DNA from: an uncultured Ruminococcus sp.
Lineage (GTDB): Bacteria > Bacillota > Clostridia > Oscillospirales > Acutalibacteraceae
Reading direction: 5' to 3'
Assembly: GCA_902773265.1 (NCBI GenBank)
Contig: CACYDZ010000175.1
Location: forward strand, 1 to 7,515
Length of the DNA stretch: 7,515 bases
In this document: positions 1 through 7,490 of the stretch, one piece after another
How positions within the stretch are numbered: the stretch's first letter is position 1
Layout: every line of letters begins with the position of its first letter
The notes under the pieces: model-generated
Told to the model about the DNA's origin: nothing
Database searches by the model: none
What the model saw: the letters and a program-made list of their open reading frames with translations, nothing else
Position numbers and translations under genes: made by a program

Positions 1-88
1 CTTTAAAATCCTGCTAAGGGGCTTTGCCCCTTAACCCCACAACTTTTTGAAAAAAGTTGACAAAAACTTTTAATTGTCACAGCTGAAC
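1..88 (+). repeat. Partial copy 1 of a hairpin-rich intergenic repeat
   Basis: The window opens inside this element: CTTTAAAATCC at the start matches the 3' arm of the first hairpin seen whole at 7470-7490. Hairpin II is TAAGGGGC (15-22), loop TTT, GCCCCTTA (26-33). Hairpin III is CAACTTTTT (40-48), loop GA, AAAAAGTTG (51-59). GACAAAAACTTTT follows. The match continues into TTGTCACAGCTGA (75-87), which corresponds to the reverse complement of 5141-5157 in the composite copy; the edge at about 88 is approximate. It lies upstream of the hrcA promoter, so it probably forms the 3' end region of whatever gene precedes the window. It encodes no recognisable protein. Confidence 0.8.
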
Positions 89-137
89 CGTTGCAGTTAT
101 ATAACAGTTATTAATAATTATTTTACAAATAGGCTAC

Positions 138-166
138 TTGACAAATTCTGAAATAAGTGGTAAATT
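138..166 (+). promoter_or_regulatory. Housekeeping (sigma-A type) promoter of the hrcA-grpE-dnaK operon
   Basis: The -35 box is a perfect TTGACA at 138-143. After a 17-base spacer comes the -10 box TAAATT at 161-166, preceded by TG at 158-159 (extended -10). Transcription would start at about 172-174, immediately before the CIRCE operator, so a repressor bound there would block initiation. The stretch at about 99-127 is strongly AT-rich and could act as an UP element, which is inference. Confidence 0.85.
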
Positions 167-175
167 ATACTCAAG

Positions 176-202
176 TTAGCACTCAGACATCGAGAGTGCT
201 AA
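176..202. promoter_or_regulatory. CIRCE operator (HrcA binding site)
   Basis: This is a perfect inverted repeat TTAGCACTC (176-184), 9-base spacer, GAGTGCTAA (194-202), identical to the CIRCE consensus. HrcA dimers are known to bind CIRCE and repress class I heat-shock genes; GroEL keeps HrcA active in well-studied species. Here it sits just downstream of the predicted transcription start and 27 bases before the hrcA start codon, so it lies in the 5' leader as well as in the DNA operator. It implies autoregulation of hrcA and co-regulation of grpE and dnaK. Confidence 0.98.
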
Positions 203-229
203 CGAAACTGAATAAGAGGTGTTTTTACG

Positions 230-1255
230 GTGGAGTTGCCTTTAAGAAAAAGCAAAATTCTTGATGTGATTGTCAGACAATACATCAGAACAGGCGAACC
301 TGTCGGTTCAAAGTCTTTACTGAACTTTCTTGATTTCTCAGTTTCTTCTGCAACCGTCCGTAACGAAATGGCTTCTTTATCTGAGATGGGGTATCTTGTT
401 CAACCCCATACCTCCGCAGGAAGAATACCTACACAAATCGGCTACCGCTATTATCTTGACCATCTGGTTGAACCTGTACAGCTGAGTTCACGGGAAAAAA
501 GAGCGATTGACGATGTATTGAACGCAAGTGCTGACGACCCTGAACATATCCTCAGTAAAGGAGCAGAAATCCTCTCCCAACTGACGGGTTATGTGGCTTT
601 GAGTACCACTCCCCCTACCGACAATACTTTCATTGAAAAAATTAAAATCGTACAGATAAGCCGTCATACTTCCATGATGGTTATGGTAACTTCTAAGGGA
701 ATGGTCAAAAACAGACTTTTCCGCTGTGATTATAAACTCAATGACGAACTTATCCGTATTTTTGAACTGAACCTTAATGAAATGCTTTCGGGTGTACAGA
801 TTGACAGGATTACCCCTGCATTCATTCAGACAGTGGCAGTAAGTTCGGGAGATATCATGATTTTCATGCCGAAAGTCCTGATTACCATTATGGAGGCGTG
901 TAAGGAATCGTCAGTAGTCAATATTCTTCATTACGGAAGTTCTAACCTGTTACAGACAGGTGAACTGGAAATGAATCAGCTCAAGGGAATTTACCGCTTT
1001 CTGCAAAACAACGAAAATCTGGAAAAACTTCTCTTTCGGAAAAATCAGCGTATTGCCACCTATGTGGGAACAGAATCACAAAACGACGATATTTCTGCTG
1101 CGGCTATTGCTGTATCAAGATATACTGTCGGCAATACACTGGCAGGAGCTTTCGCCGTGATTGCTCCCATGAGAATGAATTATCCGCTTATCGTTGCTTA
1201 TACCGACTATATTTCGCAGATGTGCGGAAATCTGATTACGGAACTTATTGAATAA
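230..1255 (+). CDS. hrcA: Heat-inducible transcription repressor HrcA
   Basis: HrcA is the repressor of class I heat-shock operons and binds the CIRCE element found 27 bases upstream. The 341-residue length is normal for the family. The N-terminal winged-helix region (about residues 1-75) contains the typical TGEPVGSKSL segment, then SSATVRNEMASLSEMGYL and SAGRIPTQIGYRYYLDHL. The rest is the GAF-like/dimerisation region, ending with the expected SRYTVGNTLAGAFAVIAPMRMNYP-type block (split here by function: a YTVGN loop, then IAPMRM). The start is GTG at 230, chosen because AGAGGTG (215-221) is a good ribosome binding site 8 bases before it and the protein begins where the family does. It is first in the operon and no damage is seen. 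Confidence 0.97.
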   Translation: MELPLRKSKILDVIVRQYIRTGEPVGSKSLLNFLDFSVSSATVRNEMASLSEMGYLVQPHTSAGRIPTQIGYRYYLDHLVEPVQLSSREKRAIDDVLNASADDPEHILSKGAEILSQLTGYVALSTTPPTDNTFIEKIKIVQISRHTSMMVMVTSKGMVKNRLFRCDYKLNDELIRIFELNLNEMLSGVQIDRITPAFIQTVAVSSGDIMIFMPKVLITIMEACKESSVVNILHYGSSNLLQTGELEMNQLKGIYRFLQNNENLEKLLFRKNQRIATYVGTESQNDDISAAAIAVSRYTVGNTLAGAFAVIAPMRMNYPLIVAYTDYISQMCGNLITELIE

Positions 1256-1271
1256 AGGTTTGGTGATAATA

Positions 1272-1817
1272 ATGAGTACTAAGGTTGAAAAAGAAAAACA
1301 GACTTCTGAAGAGTGCAAAGAACAAAATGATGAAGAAACTGTTGCTTCTGAAAAAGAAGAAACAACCGCAGACGAAACAGAAAAACTCAAAGAAGAACTG
1401 AAAGCCAAAAATGACGCTTATTTACGGCTTTTCGCCGAATATGACAACTACCGCAAGCGTTCTACAGCAGACAAAACCAATATCTATTCTGATGCCACAG
1501 CAAGGGCAATCAGGGAAATTCTCCCTATCGGTGACAGTCTGGATATGGCATTCAACTCTTTGGAAAATGCTCCCGAAGAATATAAAAAAGGCATTGAACT
1601 TATCGGCAATCAGTTCCATAAATCTCTGGAAAAACTGAATGTGGAAACTTTCGGAGCACAAGGAGAACCGTTTGACCCGAATTTACACAATGCGGTAATG
1701 AAAGTCGAAGATGAAACAATGGAAAAAAATGTCATCGCACAGGTATTCCAAAAAGGCTACAAAATCGGAGATAAAATTATCCGTCATGCGATGGTACAAG
1801 TTGCCAACTGCGATTAA
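1272..1817 (+). CDS. grpE: GrpE, nucleotide exchange factor of DnaK
   Basis: GrpE is a cytoplasmic homodimer that releases ADP from DnaK and so times substrate release. The 181-residue protein has a highly charged Glu/Lys-rich N-terminus (about residues 1-50), then the long coiled-coil helix (EKLKEELKAKNDAYLRLFAE, followed by YDNYRKR), a helical bundle, and the C-terminal beta domain with HNAVMKVED and GYKIGDKIIRHAMVQVAN. IRHAMV in place of LRPAMV resembles clostridial GrpE. The reading frame opens as far back as TTG 1248, overlapping the hrcA stop. I prefer ATG 1272, which gives the usual MST-type start; AAAGG at 1254-1258 is a rather distant ribosome binding site, and GTG 1263 or TTG 1260 remain possible. 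It follows hrcA by 16 bases, so translation may be partly coupled. Confidence 0.95.
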   Translation: MSTKVEKEKQTSEECKEQNDEETVASEKEETTADETEKLKEELKAKNDAYLRLFAEYDNYRKRSTADKTNIYSDATARAIREILPIGDSLDMAFNSLENAPEEYKKGIELIGNQFHKSLEKLNVETFGAQGEPFDPNLHNAVMKVEDETMEKNVIAQVFQKGYKIGDKIIRHAMVQVANCD

Positions 1818-1826
1818 ACTGACAAG

Positions 1827-1842
1827 GGATTGCTGACAATCC
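1827..1842 (+). other. Small hairpin between grpE and dnaK
   Basis: GGATTG (1827-1832), loop CTGA, CAATCC (1837-1842) forms a perfect 6-bp stem in the 73-base grpE-dnaK gap, 9 bases after the grpE stop. There is no T-run after it, so it is not an intrinsic terminator. It could be an mRNA processing or stabilising site that raises DnaK relative to GrpE, but a stem this short can arise by chance. Confidence 0.35.
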
Positions 1843-1872
1843 ATAACATATCTGATAAAAAATATTGATTGA

Positions 1873-3768
<1,896 letters not shown>

Positions 3769-3790
3769 TTGTTCATAAAAAATTATCAAA

Positions 3791-3819
3791 TTTACACGGA
3801 TTATGTTGTATAATATAGT
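3791..3819 (+). promoter_or_regulatory. Candidate internal promoter for dnaJ
   Basis: TTTACA (3791-3796), a 17-base spacer and TATAGT (3814-3819) fit a sigma-A promoter in the dnaK-dnaJ gap. A perfect TATAAT at 3809-3814 overlaps it but has no good -35 at the right distance. A transcript would start at about 3826, directly before the hairpin at 3830-3865. No CIRCE is present, so dnaJ could also be made at a basal level independent of HrcA. The function is inferred from box matches only. Confidence 0.5.
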
Positions 3820-3829
3820 TCGTAGACAA

Positions 3830-3865
3830 CAACAGGGTCTGAAAATATTTTTTCTGACCCTGTTG
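3830..3865 (+). other. Strong hairpin between dnaK and dnaJ without a U-tract
   Basis: CAACAGGGTC (3830-3839) pairs perfectly with GACCCTGTTG (3856-3865). Inside, after a T/T mismatch, GAAAA (3841-3845) pairs with TTTTC (3850-3854) around the loop TATT. The stem would be stable, but the bases after it (CGTTAAGTATGCG) contain no T-run, so a classical intrinsic terminator is unlikely. It may be an mRNA processing or stability element, a partial attenuator lowering DnaJ relative to DnaK, or the 5' cap of a dnaJ transcript started at about 3826. Confidence 0.7.
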
Positions 3866-3896
3866 CGTTAAGTATGCGTTAATTTTCAATGCTGAC

Positions 3897-3902
3897 AGGA
3901 GG
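3897..3902 (+). promoter_or_regulatory. Ribosome binding site that fixes the dnaJ start
   Basis: A perfect AGGAGG lies 7 bases before GTG 3910. The in-frame ATG at 3889 lies upstream of this site and would place it inside the coding region. The GTG start gives [10 protein letters not shown], the normal DnaJ N-terminus. Confidence 0.93.
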
Positions 3903-3909
3903 CATTACT

Positions 3910-5076
3910 GTGGCTGATAAAAGAGATTATTATGAGGTTATGGGTGTTCCCAAAAATGCCTCTGACGATGACATCAAAAAAGCATTCCGAAAACTGGCTA
4001 AACAATATCACCCCGATTTGAATCCCGGAGATAAAGAAGCTGAAGCTAAATTCAAAGAAGTCAATGAGGCTTATGAAGTTCTTTCCGACAAAAGCAAGCG
4101 TTCACGATATGACCAGTTCGGTCATGCCGGTGTAGACCCCAGCTATAATGCAGGTGCATCAGGCGGAAGTCCGTTTTCACAGGGCGTAAATGTGAACATG
4201 AATGATGTTGAGGATATTTTCAACAGCTTTTTCGGTGGATTTGGTGGTTTCGGCGGTATGGGCGGAAACAGACGACGCAACCCCAATGCTCCCAGAAAAG
4301 GTACAAATGTCACTACAACGGTTACGGTTTCTTTTGAAGAAGCTGCCAAAGGTTGTAAAAAAACGGTTACTTACACCAATGAAAGTGTCTGTTCTGAATG
4401 TCACGGCAGTGGTGCGGCAAAAGGTTCATCCCCCAAAACTTGTCCTAACTGTAATGGTACAGGTCAGGTTACTGTCAATCAGAGAACGCTTTTCGGTAAT
4501 GTCAGCACTGTCCGTACCTGTGATACTTGTGGCGGTAAGGGTAAAATTGTGGATAATCCCTGTCCTAATTGCAGAGGTACAGGCAGAAAACGCACCAAAC
4601 GAACTGTCGATGTCAATATCCCCGCAGGTATCAATGGTGAAATTCTACAAGTCGGCGGACATGGTAATGCCGGTATCAATAACGGTCCTTACGGAGATTT
4701 ACAGGTTAAAGTGGAAGTACAGCCTCACCCCATTTTTGAACGGCGTGGTAATGATGTGTGGTGTGAAATCCCTATCACATTTTCTCAGGCGGCTCTCGGT
4801 TCGGAAATTGTCGTTCCTACCCTTGACGGTAAAGTTTCCTATACTCTCCATGAGGGTACTCAGCCTAACGACATCTTCAAACTTAAAGGCAAAGGTATTC
4901 CCTATCTGAACGGTAAAAACAGAGGCGACCAGTATGTAAAAGTTATTCTGGAAGTACCTAAACGCCTTTCCCCTAAACAAAAAGAACTTATCCGTCAGTT
5001 TGACAGTTCCGTTGACGATAAGAGTTACGGCAAACGCAAAGACTTTTTTGACAGAATTAAAGATTTATTCAAATAA
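3910..5076 (+). CDS. dnaJ: Chaperone protein DnaJ (Hsp40, class I)
   Basis: DnaJ delivers unfolded clients to DnaK and stimulates its ATPase. With the GTG start the protein has 388 residues, usual for type I DnaJ. The J domain (about 5-70) contains the essential HPD at 34-36. A Gly/Phe-rich linker follows (about 85-125, with repeated GGFGG and an FSQG segment). Four intact CxxCxGxG zinc motifs are CSECHGSG (161-168), CPNCNGTG (178-185), CDTCGGKG (204-211) and CPNCRGTG (218-225). The C-terminal client-binding domains end in a basic tail. The 141-bp gap from dnaK is larger than the others in the operon and holds a promoter candidate and a hairpin, so dnaJ may be tuned separately. No damage is seen. 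Confidence 0.98.
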   Translation: MADKRDYYEVMGVPKNASDDDIKKAFRKLAKQYHPDLNPGDKEAEAKFKEVNEAYEVLSDKSKRSRYDQFGHAGVDPSYNAGASGGSPFSQGVNVNMNDVEDIFNSFFGGFGGFGGMGGNRRRNPNAPRKGTNVTTTVTVSFEEAAKGCKKTVTYTNESVCSECHGSGAAKGSSPKTCPNCNGTGQVTVNQRTLFGNVSTVRTCDTCGGKGKIVDNPCPNCRGTGRKRTKRTVDVNIPAGINGEILQVGGHGNAGINNGPYGDLQVKVEVQPHPIFERRGNDVWCEIPITFSQAALGSEIVVPTLDGKVSYTLHEGTQPNDIFKLKGKGIPYLNGKNRGDQYVKVILEVPKRLSPKQKELIRQFDSSVDDKSYGKRKDFFDRIKDLFK

Positions 5077-5079
5077 TCA

Positions 5080-5266
5080 GTGGCTTTGCTCCTGAACCTC
5101 ACAAACTTTTCCGGCTCACTTCGTTCAGATTGTTTATCAAAGTGTCAGCTATGACAATGGAAAGTTTTATCCACTTTTTCAAAAGTGGGCAGGGTTAAGA
5201 GGCGGGCAGTTCCTTAGCAGAATTTTAAAGGGTTGGGAACACAGACACTGTGTGGCAGCCTTTTAA
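5080..5266. repeat. Decayed composite repeat with opposed arms (MITE-like)
   Basis: With the next copy and a terminator this fills the 429-base gene-free gap between dnaJ and prmA. The left part, GGCTTTGCTCCTGAACCTCAC then AAACTTTT (about 5081-5110), is a degraded + strand copy that lacks most of hairpin III. A 40-base core (5113-5152) matches 5387-5426 with two mismatches. The right part (about 5153-5234) is an inverted copy: its reverse complement starts AACCCTTTAAAATTCTGC and aligns along copy 1, including TAAGG, TTAACCC and the hairpin III equivalent CCACTTTT (5171-5178)/AAAAGTGG (5181-5188). A further stem TTAAAGGGTTG (5225-5235)/CAGCCTTTTAA (5256-5266) encloses ACACAG/CTGTGT. The element thus has two opposed arms around one core, like a small non-coding element with terminal inverted repeats. 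No transposase is present. Confidence 0.72.
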
Positions 5267-5297
5267 TCAGCTAAAAATTTTGAATTTTCGTGAAGAG

Positions 5298-5426
5298 TTT
5301 AAGGGCGTTGCCTTTAAAAATCCTACAAGGGGCGTTGCCCCTTGACCCCACGAACTTTTTGAAAAAAGTTCGACAAAAACTTTTATGGCTCACTTCGTTC
5401 GGATTGTCTATCAAAGTGTCAGCTAT
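5298..5426 (+). repeat. Copy 3, the best-preserved copy of the hairpin-rich repeat
   Basis: Three hairpins follow in series. Hairpin I is TTTAAGGGC (5298-5306), loop GTT, GCCTTTAAA (5310-5318) with one G-T pair. Hairpin II is CAAGGGGC (5326-5333), loop GTT, GCCCCTTG (5337-5344). Hairpin III is CGAACTTTTT (5351-5360), loop GA, AAAAAGTTCG (5363-5372). Next come GACAAAAACTTTT and a 40-base core (5387-5426, GGCTCACTTCGTTC to GTGTCAGCTAT) shared with 5113-5152. AAAAGTT (5364-5370) could instead pair with AACTTTT (5378-5384), an alternative to hairpin III. An open frame through this stretch is a by-product of the repeat and is not called as a gene. Confidence 0.85.
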
Positions 5427-5450
5427 ACCTTTAAACTGCTTTTTACAATC

Positions 5451-5482
5451 AAAAATGCCGTTTCTCAAAAACGGCATTTTTT
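5451..5482. terminator. Strong terminator-like hairpin just before prmA
   Basis: AAAAATGCCGTTT (5451-5463) and AAACGGCATTTTT (5469-5481) form a 13-bp stem around a 5-base loop, ending in a run of six T. The A-run on the 5' side makes it symmetric, so it could stop transcription in both directions. It looks like the end of the dnaK operon, yet prmA begins only 24 bases later, leaving no room for a promoter between them. prmA must therefore be read by read-through, or the hairpin acts as an attenuator for an upstream promoter. A TACAAT box at 5444-5449 has no convincing -35. Confidence 0.82.
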
Positions 5483-5505
5483 CTTGAGAAAGGGGAATAA
5501 TGATT

Positions 5506-6422
5506 ATGGAATGGACAGAAGTATCTGTCAGTGTTCCTGTCGAATTTATTGATACCGCAGGCAATATCGCACAGATGGTTGTTCCTTACGGCATCTATGT
5601 TGAAGATACTCCATGCTGGAAAATGAAGTACAGGAAATCGCCCATATTGATTTGATTGATGAGGATTTACTCCAAAAAGACCGCACTAAGGGAATTGTGC
5701 ATATCTATATCAGTCCTGAAGATAACCCCCTTGAGGCGGTTGCTTTTCTGAAAGAAAGATATGCCGAAAATCATATTCCCTATGAAATTACTCTGACAGG
5801 TTGTGAAGAACAAGACTGGCTCAACAACTGGAAACAGTATTTTCACCCCATAAAAGTCGGTGAAAAATTGCTTATCCGTCCTACATGGCGTGACAATGTG
5901 AATACTGAAAACAGAGTAGTTATTCATCTTGAACCGGGACTGGCTTTCGGTACGGGTACTCATGAAACTACCCGTCTTTGCCTGACGGCTCTGGAAAAAT
6001 ATGTTACCGATAACTCCTCTATCCTTGATGTAGGTTGTGGCAGCGGTATTTTGTCTGTGGCGGGAATTTTACTGGGAGCAAAAAGTGCCGTCGGCGTGGA
6101 TATCGACGAAATGGCGGTTAAGACTGCCCGTGAAAACGCTGTACTGAACAGTGTTTCTGATAAATTCATTGCTTTGCATGGCAATCTTACCGATAAAGTC
6201 AGCGGTAAATATGATATCGTTCTGGCAAATATTGTGGCTGATGCGATTATCATGCTTTCCAAAGATATCAGAAACTTTATGAATGAAAATGCCGTCTACA
6301 TCATGAGTGGTATCATCGACACAAGAGTTAATGAAGTGCTGGAGAAAATCAGCGATAGTTTCAACATCCGGGAAAAATTTCTTGAAAATGGTTGGTGCTG
6401 TCTTGTAGCAACCGCTAAATAA
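5506..6422 (+). pseudogene. prmA: Ribosomal protein L11 methyltransferase PrmA, split by a 1-base frameshift
   Basis: PrmA trimethylates ribosomal protein L11 using S-adenosylmethionine. Translation from ATG 5506 (AAAGGGG at 5489-5495; ATG 5500 is an in-frame alternative) gives MEWTEVSVSVPVEFID and so on to VEDTPCW, then stops at 5653-5655. Adding one T beside 5607 restores VEDYSMLENE and joins the frame that runs from 5613 to 6422. The restored protein has 305 residues, a normal family length. The N-terminal L11-binding region is followed by LEPGLAFGTGTHETT (about 142-156), SAM motif DVGCGSG (175-181) and NIVA (242-245), all intact. Without the fix, a product from ATG 5613 lacks the first 36 residues and has no clear ribosome binding site. 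Everything else looks under selection, so the indel is either recent or a sequence error. prmA follows dnaJ in other Firmicutes. Confidence 0.88.
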
Positions 6423-6448
6423 TTTATAGATTGGAGAATTGATTGATT

Positions 6449-7279
6449 ATGAGTGAATGTTCACACGATTGCGAAAGCTGTTCGGCAAATTGCAGTTCCA
6501 GAACTGCTCCCGAAAATTTACATGAAAAACTGAATGATTTAAGTAAAGTAAGAAAAGTTATCGGCGTTGTCAGTGGTAAAGGCGGTGTCGGAAAAAGTAT
6601 GGTGACTTCCCTGCTTGCCGTACTCTTTAACAGACAAGGCAAAAAAGTTGCTGTTCTGGACGCTGATATTACAGGTCCTTCCATTCCCAAAGCATTCGGC
6701 ATTACTGAAAGTGCTAAGGGTTGTGAGGAGGGTATCCTGCCTGCCGTTACCGAAACGGGTATCGACATCATTTCTACCAATATGTTCCTGCCCAACGATA
6801 CAGACCCTGTTGTCTGGAGAGGTCCTGTACTTTCGGGTACTGTAAAACAGTTCTGGACTGATGTTATCTGGAATGATGAAGATTATATGTTCGTTGATAT
6901 GCCTCCCGGAACAGGCGATGTTACCCTGACCGTCTTTCAGAGTATTCCCCTTGACGGTATTATTATCGTAACTTCTCCGCAGGATTTGGTTTCCATGATT
7001 GTACAGAAAGCTGTTAAAATGGCAAATATGATGAATATTCCCATACTGGGTGTTGTGGAAAACAACAGCTATTTTATCTGTGATAACTGCAACAAAAAAC
7101 ATTATATTTTCGGTGAAAGCAAAGTTGATGAAGTAGCAAAGACATATGGCTTCCCTGTACTTGCCAAACTTCCCATTGAACCTAAACTCGCTGAACTTGT
7201 CGATAAGGGTGATATCGAAGGCTTTACAGGTGACTGGCTTGACAATGGTGTGGAAATTATTCTTAATGCCACAAAATAA
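6449..7279 (+). CDS. Mrp/NBP35-family iron-sulfur cluster carrier ATPase
   Basis: This is a cytoplasmic P-loop ATPase of the MinD/ParA superfamily that, in characterised relatives, carries [4Fe-4S] clusters to apo-proteins. The 276 residues begin with a Cys cluster, C4-x3-C8-x2-C11-x3-C15, then the deviant Walker A GKGGVGKS (43-50, Lys44 and Lys49), DADITGPSIP (71-80), and VDMPPGTGDVTLTV with Asp150. The CDNC pair (Cys211, Cys214) sits where the cluster-bridging CxxC lies in Mrp/ApbC and NBP35 dimers. ATG 6449 is 12 bases after GGAG (6433-6436); an in-frame TTG at 6443 has better spacing, so the start could shift by two codons. There is no N-terminal DUF59 domain, so it is the short form. It lies 26 bases after prmA, probably co-transcribed, and ends at a terminator. 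Confidence 0.93.
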   Translation: MSECSHDCESCSANCSSRTAPENLHEKLNDLSKVRKVIGVVSGKGGVGKSMVTSLLAVLFNRQGKKVAVLDADITGPSIPKAFGITESAKGCEEGILPAVTETGIDIISTNMFLPNDTDPVVWRGPVLSGTVKQFWTDVIWNDEDYMFVDMPPGTGDVTLTVFQSIPLDGIIIVTSPQDLVSMIVQKAVKMANMMNIPILGVVENNSYFICDNCNKKHYIFGESKVDEVAKTYGFPVLAKLPIEPKLAELVDKGDIEGFTGDWLDNGVEIILNATK

Positions 7280-7290
7280 CAGAATGTTTA

Positions 7291-7331
7291 AACGGGTATT
7301 ACACGCTTCTTAGTGCAATACCCGTTATTTT
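7291..7331 (+). terminator. Intrinsic terminator after the Mrp-family gene
   Basis: AACGGGTATT (7291-7300) pairs perfectly with AATACCCGTT (7317-7326). An inner CAC/GTG pairing may extend the stem. ATTTT follows at 7327-7331, a short T-run. It starts 12 bases after the mrp stop and closes the unit prmA-mrp. Confidence 0.8.
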
Positions 7332-7346
7332 GAAAGGGAAATATTA

Positions 7347-7490
7347 ATGTTCGATGATACTTTGATACAGGATTTTACCCAATGGAAAAACAGCAATCAG
7401 GAAAATTTTATATGTTTGAATGATTTTCAAAATTTGCTTATGCAAATTTTGTCTGGATTTTTTAGCCGATTAAAGGGCGTTGCCCTTTAA
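7347..7490 (+). CDS. Small ORF of unknown function, C-terminus encoded by the repeat
   Basis: The ORF has 47 codons, starting MFDDTLIQDFTQWKNSNQEN. ATG 7347 has a good ribosome binding site, AAAGGGA (7333-7339), 7 bases upstream. I do not recognise the protein and see no signal peptide or clear membrane helix. Its last six residues (LKGVAL) and stop codon come from hairpin I of repeat copy 4, and a perfect palindrome occupies codons 28-35. It could be a true small protein, or the N-terminal remnant of a gene cut off by repeat insertion. No promoter is obvious between the terminator at 7331 and the start. Confidence 0.35.
   Translation: MFDDTLIQDFTQWKNSNQENFICLNDFQNLLMQILSGFFSRLKGVAL
7428..7451. 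repeat. Perfect 10-bp inverted repeat, AT-rich
   Basis: CAAAATTTGC (7428-7437), loop TTAT, GCAAATTTTG (7442-7451) is a perfect palindrome inside the small ORF, 18 bases before repeat copy 4. TCTGGATTTTTTAG follows, so in RNA it resembles a weak terminator (hairpin, 6-base gap, T6). It could also be a protein-binding site. Confidence 0.6.

Noticed and set aside
3791..3814. TTTACA paired with the perfect TATAAT at 3809
   Set aside because: The spacer would be only 12 bases, too short for a sigma-A promoter; the TATAGT at 3814 gives 17.
3889..3909. ATG 3889 as the dnaJ start
   Set aside because: It would put the ideal AGGAGG inside the gene and add seven residues (MLTGGIT) foreign to DnaJ N-termini.
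4202..4909. Long +1-frame ORF of 235 codons inside dnaJ
   Set aside because: It is a shadow of dnaJ, whose own frame carries all zinc motifs and the J domain; the shadow's composition is atypical and it has no start signal.
5225..5266. Hairpin after dnaJ as an intrinsic terminator
   Set aside because: The TTTT after CAGCC is part of the paired stem rather than a free T-tract, and the structure aligns with hairpin I of the repeat; it is kept as part of the composite element.
5290..5487. Open frame of about 65 codons across repeat copy 3
   Set aside because: It is a translation of the hairpin repeat and the terminator, with no ribosome binding site and no protein-like features.
5595..5625. 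Programmed ribosomal frameshift in prmA
   Set aside because: There is no X-XXY-YYZ slippery heptamer and no supporting hairpin at the required distance; prmA is not known to use recoding.
6539..7102. Reverse-strand ORF of 187 codons opposite mrp
   Set aside because: It is antisense to a clearly conserved gene, with no ribosome binding site or recognisable motif; a codon-bias shadow.
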